The notes beneath the pieces were generated by a model. That model did no database searches and had not been told where the DNA came from. It saw only the letters and a program-made list of their open reading frames with translations. Positions 1 through 7,445 of a stretch of 64,000 bases of DNA are shown here, piece after piece (within the stretch, counting starts at the first letter, position 1; each line of letters begins with the position of its first letter). The position numbers were made by a program, and so were the translations under genes. Source of the DNA: Modestobacter roseus (lineage in GTDB: Bacteria; Actinomycetota; Actinomycetes; Mycobacteriales; Geodermatophilaceae); contig NZ_VLKF01000001.1 in assembly GCF_007994135.1 (NCBI RefSeq), positions 2,232,001 to 2,296,000 on the forward strand, written 5' to 3'.

Positions 1-143
1 TCACCGAGCCGGGCCCGCGCACGGGCCGACCACCGCCCCGTCGTCAGGGGTGCGCACCGTCGAATGCATGGCCCAGCTCACCCCTCACCCCTCGGATCGA
101 TTGCGTACGAGGTTGATGAGTTCTACCGGACCGGTGAGTTCAG

Positions 144-701
144 CTACCCCGCGGGGGTGAGGCCCTGACCTGCGGCGCAGAGCTGCCAGAGGCGGTGCCG
201 GCGGGAACCGTGCTCCCCCTCACCGGGGACGCCGCGCAGCGCCCGGTCGATCCGGGACATCGCGGCCGGGTCGGCGAGCACCCGCGGGAGGTCGTCGACG
301 CCGAGGAGGCCGTGTGCCACGAGGATGCGGGCGACCCGGAGGACGGCCTCGGCCTTGGGCACGCCGCCCCGGGTCGAGGTGCGCTGCCGGTTCTGCGCGG
401 CCTCCTCCAGCGCCGGGGCGTCGGGGAAGCGGGCGAGCAGGCGCGGCAGCGGGTGGCTGTCGGTGGCCGGCAGCTCGGTGGTGGTCATCGGCCCGGACGC
501 CGCCGGGCCGAGCACCCGGTGCACCAGGGGGACGACGACCCGGCCGTGGGAGGTGCCGGGCGTCCAGACCGCGTCCAGCACGACCGCGGACAGGCTGGCC
601 CAGCGCGGTCGGCCAGCCTGCGCGCCGGCCGCGGGCGCGCGGGGGGTCTCCGCCGCCGACTCGAAGTCGAGCATCGGCGCCTCGGTGTCCTGCACGCTCA
701 C
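144..701 (-). CDS. Hypothetical protein
   Basis: This encodes 185 residues starting at GTG 701. I do not recognise the family. The N-terminal third is Ala/Pro-rich, residues about 30-75 carry hydrophobic beta-like stretches, and the C-terminal half is helical with many Arg and Leu. There is no signal peptide or clear membrane segment. It lies 109 bp downstream of another hypothetical gene on the same strand, so the two may form an operon. Codon use matches the GC-rich background, and the competing frames look like shadows, which supports it being real. Function unknown; it acts presumably in the cytoplasm. Confidence 0.5.
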   Translation of the reverse strand: MSVQDTEAPMLDFESAAETPRAPAAGAQAGRPRWASLSAVVLDAVWTPGTSHGRVVVPLVHRVLGPAASGPMTTTELPATDSHPLPRLLARFPDAPALEEAAQNRQRTSTRGGVPKAEAVLRVARILVAHGLLGVDDLPRVLADPAAMSRIDRALRGVPGEGEHGSRRHRLWQLCAAGQGLTPAG

Positions 702-810
702 CCCTCGATGCGCGCCGCGCCGGTCGCAGCGGACCGGTCGATGATGCCGCCGGACGTCGACCGCGCCCGGCCGACACGGCGGGTGCGCGTCACGGTGCCG
801 CGGCCGGCGC

Positions 811-2079
811 TCATTCCTCGCCGGCGTCCGGCTCGGCGCTCCCGCGCCGACGGAAGCCGGCGATCCCTCCGGCGATGCCGCCCGAGATCCCCCCGGAGAT
901 GCGACCCGTCACCGACTTGGCGCGGTCGAGGGTCTCGGTGCCGAGGCGCCGGGAGGCGTCGAGACCCTCTGCCCCCGTGTCGAGGACCTTCCCCTTGAGT
1001 TCCGTCGCCGCAGCCGTCCACGCCCGCGCCTCCACGAGCTCGGGTCCGGACGCTATCCCGAGCGGGCCGTGGAAGTCCGCGACGGCGAGGGCGACCTTCT
1101 CGCTCGACTGCACGATCGCCGGGGACTGGATCGGGTTGAGCAGCACCTTCGCGTTCGCCGTGCCCGCGGCGTCGGCCATGCGGGTCAGCAGGTGGTGGGT
1201 GACCTGCGCGATGGTGTCCAGGCGCTTCTGCCGGGCTGCCCTGAGCCCGAGGCGGTGACCGTCGACGTCGTCCGGCGCCACCTCCAGCACGCGGTCGATC
1301 TCCAGCACGGCGATCGCGTCCTGGAGCTGGAAGGTGCGAGCCAGGACGGCGAGCCACCCCTGGGCCTTGGCCGCGACGTCCTTGGTCGCGTCGGCGAGCT
1401 CGCTGATCCTCGCCTTGTGCTCGACCTTCTCGGTGATCGCCTCGAGCTGTCGCACCGCGTACGCCTGGGTCCGCGCGATCGTCGACGACGATCCCTGGAC
1501 CTTGGACCAGGTGACCTCGTTGACCCGGCCGCCGTGCTCGCGCAGGGTCATGGCCTCGTCGATGTCCAGGCCGACGCCGATCAGGTCGGCGTGGACGGCG
1601 TCCTCCTGCGCGCGCAGGACGTCGTCGAGCTTCTCGTCGATCGTGGCGAGGTAGTCGGTGATCTCGTCCATGGCCTGCTGCATGGCGAGCTGCGTCATGA
1701 TGCCGGCGGCACCGGTGAGCAGCGCCGGGTTCCTCGCGAGCGTGCCGGGTCCCTTGTCGATCTGCAGCCACTTCTTGATCTCGCCCGGCCGCCCGACCAT
1801 GGCGTGGCTGACGCCGTGTGTCTTGCTCGGCATCAGCCCGAACTGCTTGACGTGCTGCGCCGACTCCGGCGTCAGCTTCACCCAGCGCCCCGAGTTCGCC
1901 GCGATCTCGGAGCCCGCCTGTGCCAGTGCTCCCCCGGCGCTGAGGAAGCCACTCAGCCGCGACAGCTCGAGCTTCTTCGCTGACAGACCCTGGTCGGCGA
2001 CGAAGCGCTCGACGGCTGCCGGTTCGCCGATCACCGCCAGGCCATCGCCGTCGCTGATCAGCTGGATGTCGTCACTCAT
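811..2079 (-). CDS. Hypothetical protein (422 aa), helical
   Basis: The start chosen is ATG 2079 (MSDDIQL...). The frame stays open to 2304, but that extension is Arg/Pro-rich and looks non-coding. The first 70 residues form a compact alpha/beta-looking segment. A hydrophobic Ala/Met-rich stretch follows near residues 135-155 (reading GAAGIMTQLAMQQAMDEI), then long amphipathic helices, and a Gly-rich C-terminus (GGISGGIAGGIAG) that could insert in or contact a membrane. I cannot assign a family. Its position beside a toxin-antitoxin pair and a defence island may be coincidental. It is probably co-transcribed with the downstream hypothetical gene at 144-701. Confidence 0.65.
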   Translation of the reverse strand: MSDDIQLISDGDGLAVIGEPAAVERFVADQGLSAKKLELSRLSGFLSAGGALAQAGSEIAANSGRWVKLTPESAQHVKQFGLMPSKTHGVSHAMVGRPGEIKKWLQIDKGPGTLARNPALLTGAAGIMTQLAMQQAMDEITDYLATIDEKLDDVLRAQEDAVHADLIGVGLDIDEAMTLREHGGRVNEVTWSKVQGSSSTIARTQAYAVRQLEAITEKVEHKARISELADATKDVAAKAQGWLAVLARTFQLQDAIAVLEIDRVLEVAPDDVDGHRLGLRAARQKRLDTIAQVTHHLLTRMADAAGTANAKVLLNPIQSPAIVQSSEKVALAVADFHGPLGIASGPELVEARAWTAAATELKGKVLDTGAEGLDASRRLGTETLDRAKSVTGRISGGISGGIAGGIAGFRRRGSAEPDAGEE

Positions 2080-2355
2080 GACTGTCCCCCGTGGATCGAT
2101 GCGAGTCGGCCTGCGCCGGGCACCCGCGAGGGCGTGCACAGGTCGAGCACGGGCACCCTGACATGCGCCACCGACGAACGAGGGCCGCTTGCGTCGAATC
2201 GGTGACGCGGCGACGTTCCTGGTGCAGCTGATGACTGCCCTGGCACGACATCGAGCGCGGAGCGCTTCAGTCCTCGACACGAGCCAGGCTGGCCGCGGCA
2301 GCACGACGGTGTGCCGCGTACCGTACGGCCTGCGTCGGCGGGCCGTCCGGGCTGA

Positions 2356-2772
2356 TCAGTCCTGTCGGCCGGTCGACCCTGGAGGCGTCGACGCCCCGCG
2401 ACCGATGGGGACGGCCCGCAGCCGGTCGGCGATCTCCGCCACCTCAGCGCCGCCGGCAGCCACGTCCATCACCAGCACGAAGGCGGCCTCGTCGTCCAGG
2501 TCGGGAGCGTGCCCGTTGAGGTCGAGGAAGACGACGGTGGCAAGCCAGCCCAGCCGCTTGTTGCCGTCGACGAGGGCGTGGTTGCCGACCAGCGAGTGGA
2601 GCAGCGCCGCCGCCTTCTGCGGCACCGTGGGGTAGGCCTCCTCCCCGAAGACCGTTGCCTGCGGTCGCGCCGCGGCAGCACTCAACAGGCCGACATCACG
2701 CACCGGGCCGGTGCGCAGCGCGCGGACGAGAGCGAGGAGATCGTCGAGTTGCAGGTACTCGACGTCGCTCAC
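2356..2772 (-). CDS. doc: Fic/Doc-family toxin of a type II TA pair
   Basis: This encodes 138 residues. The Doc-type Fic signature H-x-x-x-D-G-N-K-R is visible as HALVDGNKR, followed by a hydrophobic helix (LGWLATVVFLDLNGH), as in Doc. Doc toxins transfer phosphate to elongation factor Tu and halt translation; that is family knowledge, not shown here. The start is GTG 2772, which overlaps the antitoxin stop by 4 bp (GTGA), a translational-coupling layout usual for TA pairs. The length fits the Doc family (about 125-140 aa). The upstream RHH protein is the expected neutralising partner. Confidence 0.88.
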   Translation of the reverse strand: MSDVEYLQLDDLLALVRALRTGPVRDVGLLSAAAARPQATVFGEEAYPTVPQKAAALLHSLVGNHALVDGNKRLGWLATVVFLDLNGHAPDLDDEAAFVLVMDVAAGGAEVAEIADRLRAVPIGRGASTPPGSTGRQD

Positions 2773-2975
2773 ACCGTGCCCAGGCGGTGCAGCACGTCGC
2801 CCCACCGGTCGATGAGCCGGGCGGAGCTCTCCTCGACCCGGCCGGCGTGACCGCTGCGCTCGTACCGCTCGAGCACGGCCCGTCGGATGACCTCCTGACG
2901 AGAGGTGCCCTCGGCCTCTGCGAGGGCCGTCAGTGCCTGCTCGAGCTCGTCATCGGTTCGTACGGTCAGCGCCAT
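2769..2975 (-). CDS. Ribbon-helix-helix antitoxin partner of Doc
   Basis: This encodes 68 residues starting at ATG 2975. The N-terminus (MALTVRTDDELEQALTALA) is a typical beta strand plus helix of a MetJ/Arc-type ribbon-helix-helix DNA-binding domain, followed by SRQEVIRRAVLERY. The C-terminal tail (residues about 45-68) would be the toxin-neutralising segment. It overlaps doc by 4 bp. Upstream of the start lie two GATACC repeats spaced 11 bp, one helical turn, a plausible operator for autorepression. Assignment as antitoxin follows from domain type plus position. Confidence 0.85.
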   Translation of the reverse strand: MALTVRTDDELEQALTALAEAEGTSRQEVIRRAVLERYERSGHAGRVEESSARLIDRWGDVLHRLGTV

Positions 2976-2984
2976 GCGGGCGAC

Positions 2985-3001
2985 GATACCAAGGTGATAC
3001 C
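2985..3001. promoter_or_regulatory. Direct-repeat operator candidate for RHH-Doc
   Basis: GATACC occurs at 2985-2990 and again at 2996-3001, an 11-bp period placing both on the same DNA face, 10-26 bp upstream of the antitoxin ATG. RHH antitoxins commonly bind such short repeats. The repeat is seen; the operator role is inferred. Confidence 0.4.
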
Positions 3002-3204
3002 ACCGTGAGGCCCCATCAGATCGAGCCGAAGGAATCGGTGAAGCCGAAAGCACCCCCGTCGGTGCCCATGGCCCGGGCCCCCTCCGCCCGCGTTGAGTCC
3101 ATCGCCAACCCCGCAGCAACTGGGAGCCCGGGTGCTGGTCCGTGTCGGCCTCCTCCGCCACCCTGTGCGACCCGACCCTCTACCGCCTGCCCCAGGAGCG
3201 ACCC

Positions 3205-3633
3205 GTGGACCCCAGCAATGCGACACCCCCGCCGATCTCCGGCATCAAGGCGATCGAGGACGCCGCCATTGCCTTCGTCATCGAGCAGGAGACGAAGGAA
3301 GGACGCACGGCGCGGGACACCCGCCAGGACAACAGCGCCTCCGCCGACCTCATCAGCGGCGACCGCATCATCGAGGTCAAGGCGGCGGGCACGAGCTCCC
3401 GGGGATACGACCTGTGGCTGGAACCGGCCCAGTACCACGCTGCTCGCGCCGACCCGGATCACTCTTGGTTGTACCTGGTCGAGAACGTGCGCCAAGGAGA
3501 TCCCGAGAACTTCAGGCTGCTCCGTCTCGGCGGTCAGCAGCTGAGTGACCTGTTGGTCAAGGCAAGGCGCCGGGAGTACTTCACGGTTCCCGTCCCGGTC
3601 GCCGTGCACGACGCTCTGTCCGAGCACCTGTGA
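3205..3633 (+). CDS. DUF3883 domain protein, PD-(D/E)XK-like nuclease fold
   Basis: This encodes 142 residues. GTG 3205 is preferred because AGGAG sits 6 nt upstream; a GTG at 3142 is the alternative. Visible signature: helix with E-Q-E-T-K-E-G-R, then D-x(n)-S-A-D-L-I-S and the strand RIIEVKAAG, matching the D...E-V-K core of the PD-(D/E)XK fold in DUF3883 proteins. These domains sit in restriction and defence contexts and in plant NO VEIN proteins. Here the domain stands alone as a short protein without a helicase fused to it, divergent from the doc pair and beside the defence region. Substrate and activity are unknown. Confidence 0.72.
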   Translation: MDPSNATPPPISGIKAIEDAAIAFVIEQETKEGRTARDTRQDNSASADLISGDRIIEVKAAGTSSRGYDLWLEPAQYHAARADPDHSWLYLVENVRQGDPENFRLLRLGGQQLSDLLVKARRREYFTVPVPVAVHDALSEHL

Positions 3634-3822
3634 CCACCGAGGGCCGCACGCTCTGTCGGCTGCGCCAACCCCTCCTGCCCGTCACGGCGCGGCGTGGTTG
3701 ACCGAGAGATCGACCGGAAGACTGCCCGCGGAACGCTCGGCCTGCCGCCGGCATCTCAGCCGACGACGGTCGCCATCTCGACCAGACGACACAGCGCATT
3801 CACCTGGCGCAGTTGCTCCGGC

Positions 3823-3851
3823 TGAAGTGACCCCCGTCGGCTGAACACCTC
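3823..3851 (+). repeat. IS3 left terminal inverted repeat
   Basis: This is the left end of the element. The outer 16 bp are identical to the right end in inverse; positions 23-29 (ACACCTC) match again after a diverged hexamer. Confidence 0.88.
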
Positions 3852-3885
3852 CAGACTTGGCATCAGCCAAGGAGGGAGGGCCCGG

Positions 3886-4176
3886 ATGGGCCGACGGAGC
3901 AAGTACCCCGAGGAGTTCCGGCAGCGAGCCGCGCAGCTGGTGCTGGACAGCCGCCGCAGCGTCCGCGAGGTCGCCAGTGAGCTGGGCATCAACCACGAGA
4001 CGCTGCGCAACTGGGTCACCGCCGAGAAGCGTCAGCGAGCCGATGGGCCGGCCGCGCTCAGTGCCGACGAGCGGATGGAGCTGGCCCGGCTGCGGCGCAA
4101 GGTCGCTGAGCTGGAAGTCGAGCGGGAGATCTTGAAAAAAGCCGCGGTCTTCTTCGCTCGGGAGACGGGCCGGTGA
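3886..4176 (+). CDS. IS3-family transposase OrfA
   Basis: This encodes 96 residues. An N-terminal helix-turn-helix (YPEEFRQRAAQLVLD...VREVASELGINHETLRNWV, residues 7-45) binds the terminal repeats. A leucine-zipper-like helix follows (LARLRRKVAELEVEREILKKA, residues 66-86) for multimerisation. Near the 3' end, AAAAAAG at 4135-4141 is the usual IS3 slippery site. A -1 slip there enters the orfB frame with no stop before GTG 4173, giving an OrfAB fusion. The stop overlaps the orfB start by 4 bp. Confidence 0.95.
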   Translation: MGRRSKYPEEFRQRAAQLVLDSRRSVREVASELGINHETLRNWVTAEKRQRADGPAALSADERMELARLRRKVAELEVEREILKKAAVFFARETGR

Positions 4177-5069
4177 GCCGCGGACTGGTCTGCGAGTTCA
4201 TCGCCGCGGAGAAGACCAGCTACGGCGTGCGCCGTCTCTGCCGAGTGTTTCGGATCAGCCCCACCAGCTTCTACGCATGGGCCGCCCGCGCCGGCGGGCC
4301 GACAGCCGGCGAGCTCGACGAGGCCTACGCGATCGAGGCCGCTCGTGAGGCCTGGGTAGCCCACCGCCGGATCTACGGCGCCCGCCGGCTGACCGCAGAA
4401 GTCCGCGACCGCGGGCACGGCTGGAACCGGAAACGGGTTGCGCGGCTGATGCGGCTGGGTGCGATCGAGGGCGTGCACCGGCGCCGGCGAGGCAAGTACG
4501 GCCGCCGCGCGGTCTCCACCGCGACCGCCCCGGACCGGGTGGAGCGGAACTTCACCGCGGCCGCCCCCAACCAGCTGTGGGTCGCCGACATCTCCTACCT
4601 GCGCTCCTGGGAAGGCTTCGTCTACCTCGCCGTGGTCGTCGACGCCTTCAGCCGCAAGGTCGTCGGCTGGGCGATGGCCGACCACCTGCGCACCGAGCTC
4701 GTCCTCGACGCCGTCGGCATGGCCATCACCACCCGCAAGCCCGCTGCAGGAACGGTGCACCACACCGACCGCGGCAGCCAGTACACCTCCTATGAGTTCG
4801 GCAAGGCGCTGCGCGCCTCCGGGGTACTGGCCTCGATGGGCCGGGTCGGGTCGGCATTCGACAACGCGATGGCCGAATCGGTGTTCGCCACGCTGAAGAC
4901 CGAACTGATCTACCGCCGCTCCTGGCCCACCCGCCACGAGCTGGAGATGGAGGTCTTCTCCTACCTCGAAGGCTTCTACAACACCCGCCGCCGGCACTCC
5001 CGGCTCGGCAACCTCAGCCCCACCGACTACGAGAACATGCACCTGACACAGAACGAGGTGTCCGCCTGA
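4173..5069 (+). CDS. IS3-family transposase OrfB (DDE integrase core)
   Basis: This encodes 298 residues. An N-terminal HTH_21-like region (YGVRRLCRVFRISPTSFYAW...RRIYGARRLTAEV) is followed by the rve integrase core. The catalytic residues are visible: Asp in LWVADISYL, Asp in HHTDRGSQYTS and Glu in NAMAESVFATLK, with the 35-residue D-to-E spacing typical of IS3. The C-terminal YNTRRRHSRLGNLSPTDYE is the usual OrfB ending. It is translated alone from GTG 4173 or as the second half of an OrfAB fusion. No inactivating change was seen. Confidence 0.95.
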   Translation: MSRGLVCEFIAAEKTSYGVRRLCRVFRISPTSFYAWAARAGGPTAGELDEAYAIEAAREAWVAHRRIYGARRLTAEVRDRGHGWNRKRVARLMRLGAIEGVHRRRRGKYGRRAVSTATAPDRVERNFTAAAPNQLWVADISYLRSWEGFVYLAVVVDAFSRKVVGWAMADHLRTELVLDAVGMAITTRKPAAGTVHHTDRGSQYTSYEFGKALRASGVLASMGRVGSAFDNAMAESVFATLKTELIYRRSWPTRHELEMEVFSYLEGFYNTRRRHSRLGNLSPTDYENMHLTQNEVSA

Positions 5070-5083
5070 CGGGGGTCACTTCA
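5055..5083 (-). repeat. IS3 right terminal inverted repeat
   Basis: Mate of 3823-3851. Read on the minus strand it starts TGAAGTGACCCCCGTC. It overlaps the end of orfB, whose stop lies at 5067-5069. Confidence 0.88.
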
Positions 5084-5241
5084 GGCGTCCGCACCGGGGC
5101 GTCGAGCAGCTCCTCACTCATCACTGCGACCGCCAGCGCCTTCGCCCGCGACACCGCCATGTTCAGCCGGTGCAGGTTGTGAAGAAGGGGGGCCCCGCGG
5201 GGTGCGTCCTCCGCGCTGGTCGACGTCATCGAGTACAGGAC

Positions 5242-5283
5242 GGCGCCTCCTGCCCTTGGACTCGGTCAAGGGCAGGAGGCGCC
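5242..5283. repeat. 17-bp perfect inverted repeat (foldback) inside the helicase pseudogene
   Basis: GGCGCCTCCTGCCCTTG at 5242-5258 is the exact reverse complement of 5267-5283, with an 8-nt loop. The arm at 5242-5258 encodes QGQEAP of helicase motif V on the minus strand; the other arm replaces the sequence expected just before it. It looks like a template-switch duplication rather than a terminator. Confidence 0.7.
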
Positions 5284-5512
5284 ATCGGCGCAGCAGCCCG
5301 CGGATCAGCGCGACCTAGTTGTTGCACGGCGAGACCACCAGCACGTCGCCGACGCTGACCACGTGCCGCCACCCTTCGGCGTCCACCCAAGTCAACGCCC
5401 TGCAGCAACCGCCACAATGTGGCCACGGCTTCCGCCTCACCAGCAGAGGCGGCCGCCGCCGACCGGGCGCACTCGACGAACCGCACGGTCCGTTGAGAAA
5501 CTGCAGCAATGA

Positions 5513-7381
5513 TTAGGCCTTAGCAGCGACGCCCCCCTGCGCCGTCTGGCACGCCGCGACAAGAGGACAGTCAGAGCAGTCGGACAATTCCTTCTTACAG
5601 CGCGTAGCCGCTAGGAGGCGCAGCCCGGCCATGCGTAGGGCAGCATCCTCTCCACCACCGACGAGTCGCGCGAGGTCGATCCTGCCATCGGACAGGCGAT
5701 TAGTCTCATGCGACGTACTGCCCGCAACCCGGGCAGCCACACGCAAGACGCCCTGCGACCGCAGAAGGAGATCCTCCCCGCGTAACAGTGCAAAAACCTG
5801 CCGTTCGGCGGGAGTCAGAGCGATTAGCTGCGGGACGGACTCAGGCGCGACCCAGGCTGATTTCCGCCGGACGAGCGGCCGCAGTCGCTCTAGCGACCGG
5901 CCGGCCTTGCCAGCGGGAAGCGCTTCGATTGCACCCTTGAGAGCTAAGGCCGACAGTTCGGCTAGGCCACGGAAATGACGCAGAGCGTCACCCTGCACTT
6001 TTAGATCTGTACGTGTGCTGCACAACACGGCCGCCCCAATAGCCACGGGCGGGGTCACGGCTGAACCTGGGAGTGTGTGCCAATAATCCCCGGTGCGTTG
6101 CTTCGCCGCCCAATCAGCCAGTTGCCGACGCACTTGGAGCCAGTTGATTGAATCCCCGGCCGCGGGGCGGTCGTACCCTCCGAGGGCGCGGGCAGCTGCC
6201 TCCCCCAGCAGCGGGGGCACAGCATTCCCAATCTGCCGGAAGGCATCACTCCGAGTTCCTGCGAAACGGAACTCGTCTGGGAAGGTTTGGATCCGGGCAG
6301 CCTCTCGGACCGTCAAGGTTCGGTGCTCCTCAGGATGGATGTACCAGTACCCGTCCTTGGCGATGTGCGCCGTGATCGAGCGGCTGACATCGTTCCAGTC
6401 GAGTCGCTTGTACTTGTCGTCGAAACTGTCCGCTTTATATCGCCTGAGGTGCTCAGGGATATCCGAGTACAAGGTCTTGGACGTCATCATCTGGAAGACC
6501 TCGAGGTCGTCGGGTCGCACCGGCCGCGTCATGTGGTCGTGGAGCACCTCGGGGACGGCTCCTTCTCGCATCCGCGCAGCGAATGCCGAGAAGGTAGGTG
6601 GGGCCACATAAGGCATCTCCCGTGCACCCGTCGTTCCGTTGAGCGCCGGCAGATCGCTGATGCTGTCGCGCAGGGTTGTCACCACGGGTGCTTCATCAGG
6701 CCAACTGAACGCGCACCCGTCCCGCCGAGCGAGCAGGATGAGTCGCTTGCGATGCTGCGGGACGCCGAAACGCCAAGCCTCGGCCAACTGCACCTTCGTT
6801 GCGTAGCCAGCCGCCTCCAGAGCATCCACCATAGTGCGGACCACCCGGAAGTCATCACCCAGCCCCATATCGGGGACGTTCTCCATGAGAATGGCTCGCG
6901 GCTTGAGACGTAGGGCGATGTCAAGAAATGCCGCCCACAACTCCCGCCGCGTGTCGACCGCGTCACGCGTGCCGGCCTCGACGAGGCTACGAATTTTGCT
7001 CCGACCAGCTCGGCTGAAGGGCTGGCAGGGAGGGCCGCCGGCCACCAGATCAACCGGAATGTCCGCAAAAAGGTTGACGAAGGAGTCCCTGGCGGCCGAC
7101 TCGCCGAGGTCCAAGTCCAAGGCGAGCCCCGGAAAGTTGTGCCGGTGCGTCTCGAGAGCCCGCGCATCATGGTCAACCGCAGCCGCCACCGCCCAACCAG
7201 CGGCCTCGACCCCGGCGCTCAACCCACCTGCTCCGGAGAACAGGTCGACAGCGATGGGCCGGCCCGCAGCTACCTGGCCATGGGCCCACGCGCGGAGAGT
7301 GCGGACACTGGGACCTTCCGGGTGCGGCGGCAGCCGCAGGGCGTCGCTTCGCTGAAGCGTTACGCCGTAGTGTCCCACCAA
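5513..7381 (-). CDS. dcm: DNA cytosine-5 methyltransferase with C-terminal endonuclease III-like Fe-S domain
   Basis: This encodes 622 residues. C5-MTase motifs in order: I (VDLFSGAGGLSAG, residue 45 on), IV with catalytic Cys119 (GGPPCQPFS), VI (MENVP), VIII (FGVPQHRKRLIL), and X (FRQIGNAVPP, near 382). It methylates cytosine at carbon 5; the target is unknown. After residue about 415 comes an extra domain of about 200 residues ending in Cys595-x6-Cys602-x2-Cys605-x5-Cys611, the exact endonuclease III/MutY [4Fe-4S] spacing. By eye the HhH Lys and catalytic Asp positions are replaced (LTPAERQVF, LRSQGVLRVAAR), suggesting a non-catalytic DNA-binding module. The start is TTG 7381 or GTG 7378 behind AAAGGA; the frame stays open further upstream (LLVADLGGKEY), so the start is uncertain. 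It is the last gene of the defence operon, 64 bp after the DUF4420 gene. Confidence 0.92.
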   Translation of the reverse strand: MVGHYGVTLQRSDALRLPPHPEGPSVRTLRAWAHGQVAAGRPIAVDLFSGAGGLSAGVEAAGWAVAAAVDHDARALETHRHNFPGLALDLDLGESAARDSFVNLFADIPVDLVAGGPPCQPFSRAGRSKIRSLVEAGTRDAVDTRRELWAAFLDIALRLKPRAILMENVPDMGLGDDFRVVRTMVDALEAAGYATKVQLAEAWRFGVPQHRKRLILLARRDGCAFSWPDEAPVVTTLRDSISDLPALNGTTGAREMPYVAPPTFSAFAARMREGAVPEVLHDHMTRPVRPDDLEVFQMMTSKTLYSDIPEHLRRYKADSFDDKYKRLDWNDVSRSITAHIAKDGYWYIHPEEHRTLTVREAARIQTFPDEFRFAGTRSDAFRQIGNAVPPLLGEAAARALGGYDRPAAGDSINWLQVRRQLADWAAKQRTGDYWHTLPGSAVTPPVAIGAAVLCSTRTDLKVQGDALRHFRGLAELSALALKGAIEALPAGKAGRSLERLRPLVRRKSAWVAPESVPQLIALTPAERQVFALLRGEDLLLRSQGVLRVAARVAGSTSHETNRLSDGRIDLARLVGGGEDAALRMAGLRLLAATRCKKELSDCSDCPLVAACQTAQGGVAAKA

Positions 7382-7445
7382 GTATTCCTTTCCCCCCAGA
7401 TCGGCGACCAGGAGAACACGCTGACAGGGGTACGAGCAAGCACCG

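Larger units (their letters stand above)
3823..5083 (+). mobile_element. IS3-family insertion sequence, 1261 bp
   Basis: The element is bounded by inverted repeats beginning TGAAGTGACCCCCGTC. The outer 16 bp are perfect and homology extends to about 29 bp (25 of 29). It is flanked by a 3-bp direct duplication, GGC (3820-3822 and 5084-5086), within the 3-5 bp range of IS3 elements. It carries orfA and orfB with a 4-bp overlap and an A6G slippery heptamer for the -1 frameshift that makes the OrfAB transposase. Both frames and both ends look intact, so it may be active. It landed inside the helicase remnant. Confidence 0.95.
3756..5514 (-). pseudogene. Decayed SF1 helicase C-terminus (TM0106/RecB-like family), split by an IS3 element
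   Basis: Minus-strand pieces rebuild the end of a superfamily 1 helicase. VRFVECA...LWRLLQG lies near 5486-5400; a different frame gives WVDAEG...DVLVVSP; then DRVQGQEAP (motif V-like, normally VDKFQGQEAP); then MTSTSAEDAPRGAP and HRLNMAVSRAK (motif VI). After LLDAPVRTP the IS interrupts the frame, and the sequence resumes as EQLRQVNALCRLVEMA to a stop at 3756. Removing the IS and one GGC duplication joins the two parts exactly in frame. At least two frameshifts, an internal loss around 5290-5330 and a foldback repeat show the gene was decaying apart from the IS. No N-terminal nuclease half remains. Confidence 0.85.

Noticed and set aside
1..143. A possible gene or promoter at the left edge
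   Set aside because: No supportable reading frame, RNA or motif was seen in this short stretch.
195..998. A 267-codon plus-strand frame at the left edge
   Set aside because: Antisense shadow of the two minus-strand hypothetical genes, Arg/Gly-rich without features.
5242..5283. The 17-bp inverted repeat as a transcription terminator
   Set aside because: No T-run, and one arm is helicase coding sequence; a foldback duplication explains it better.
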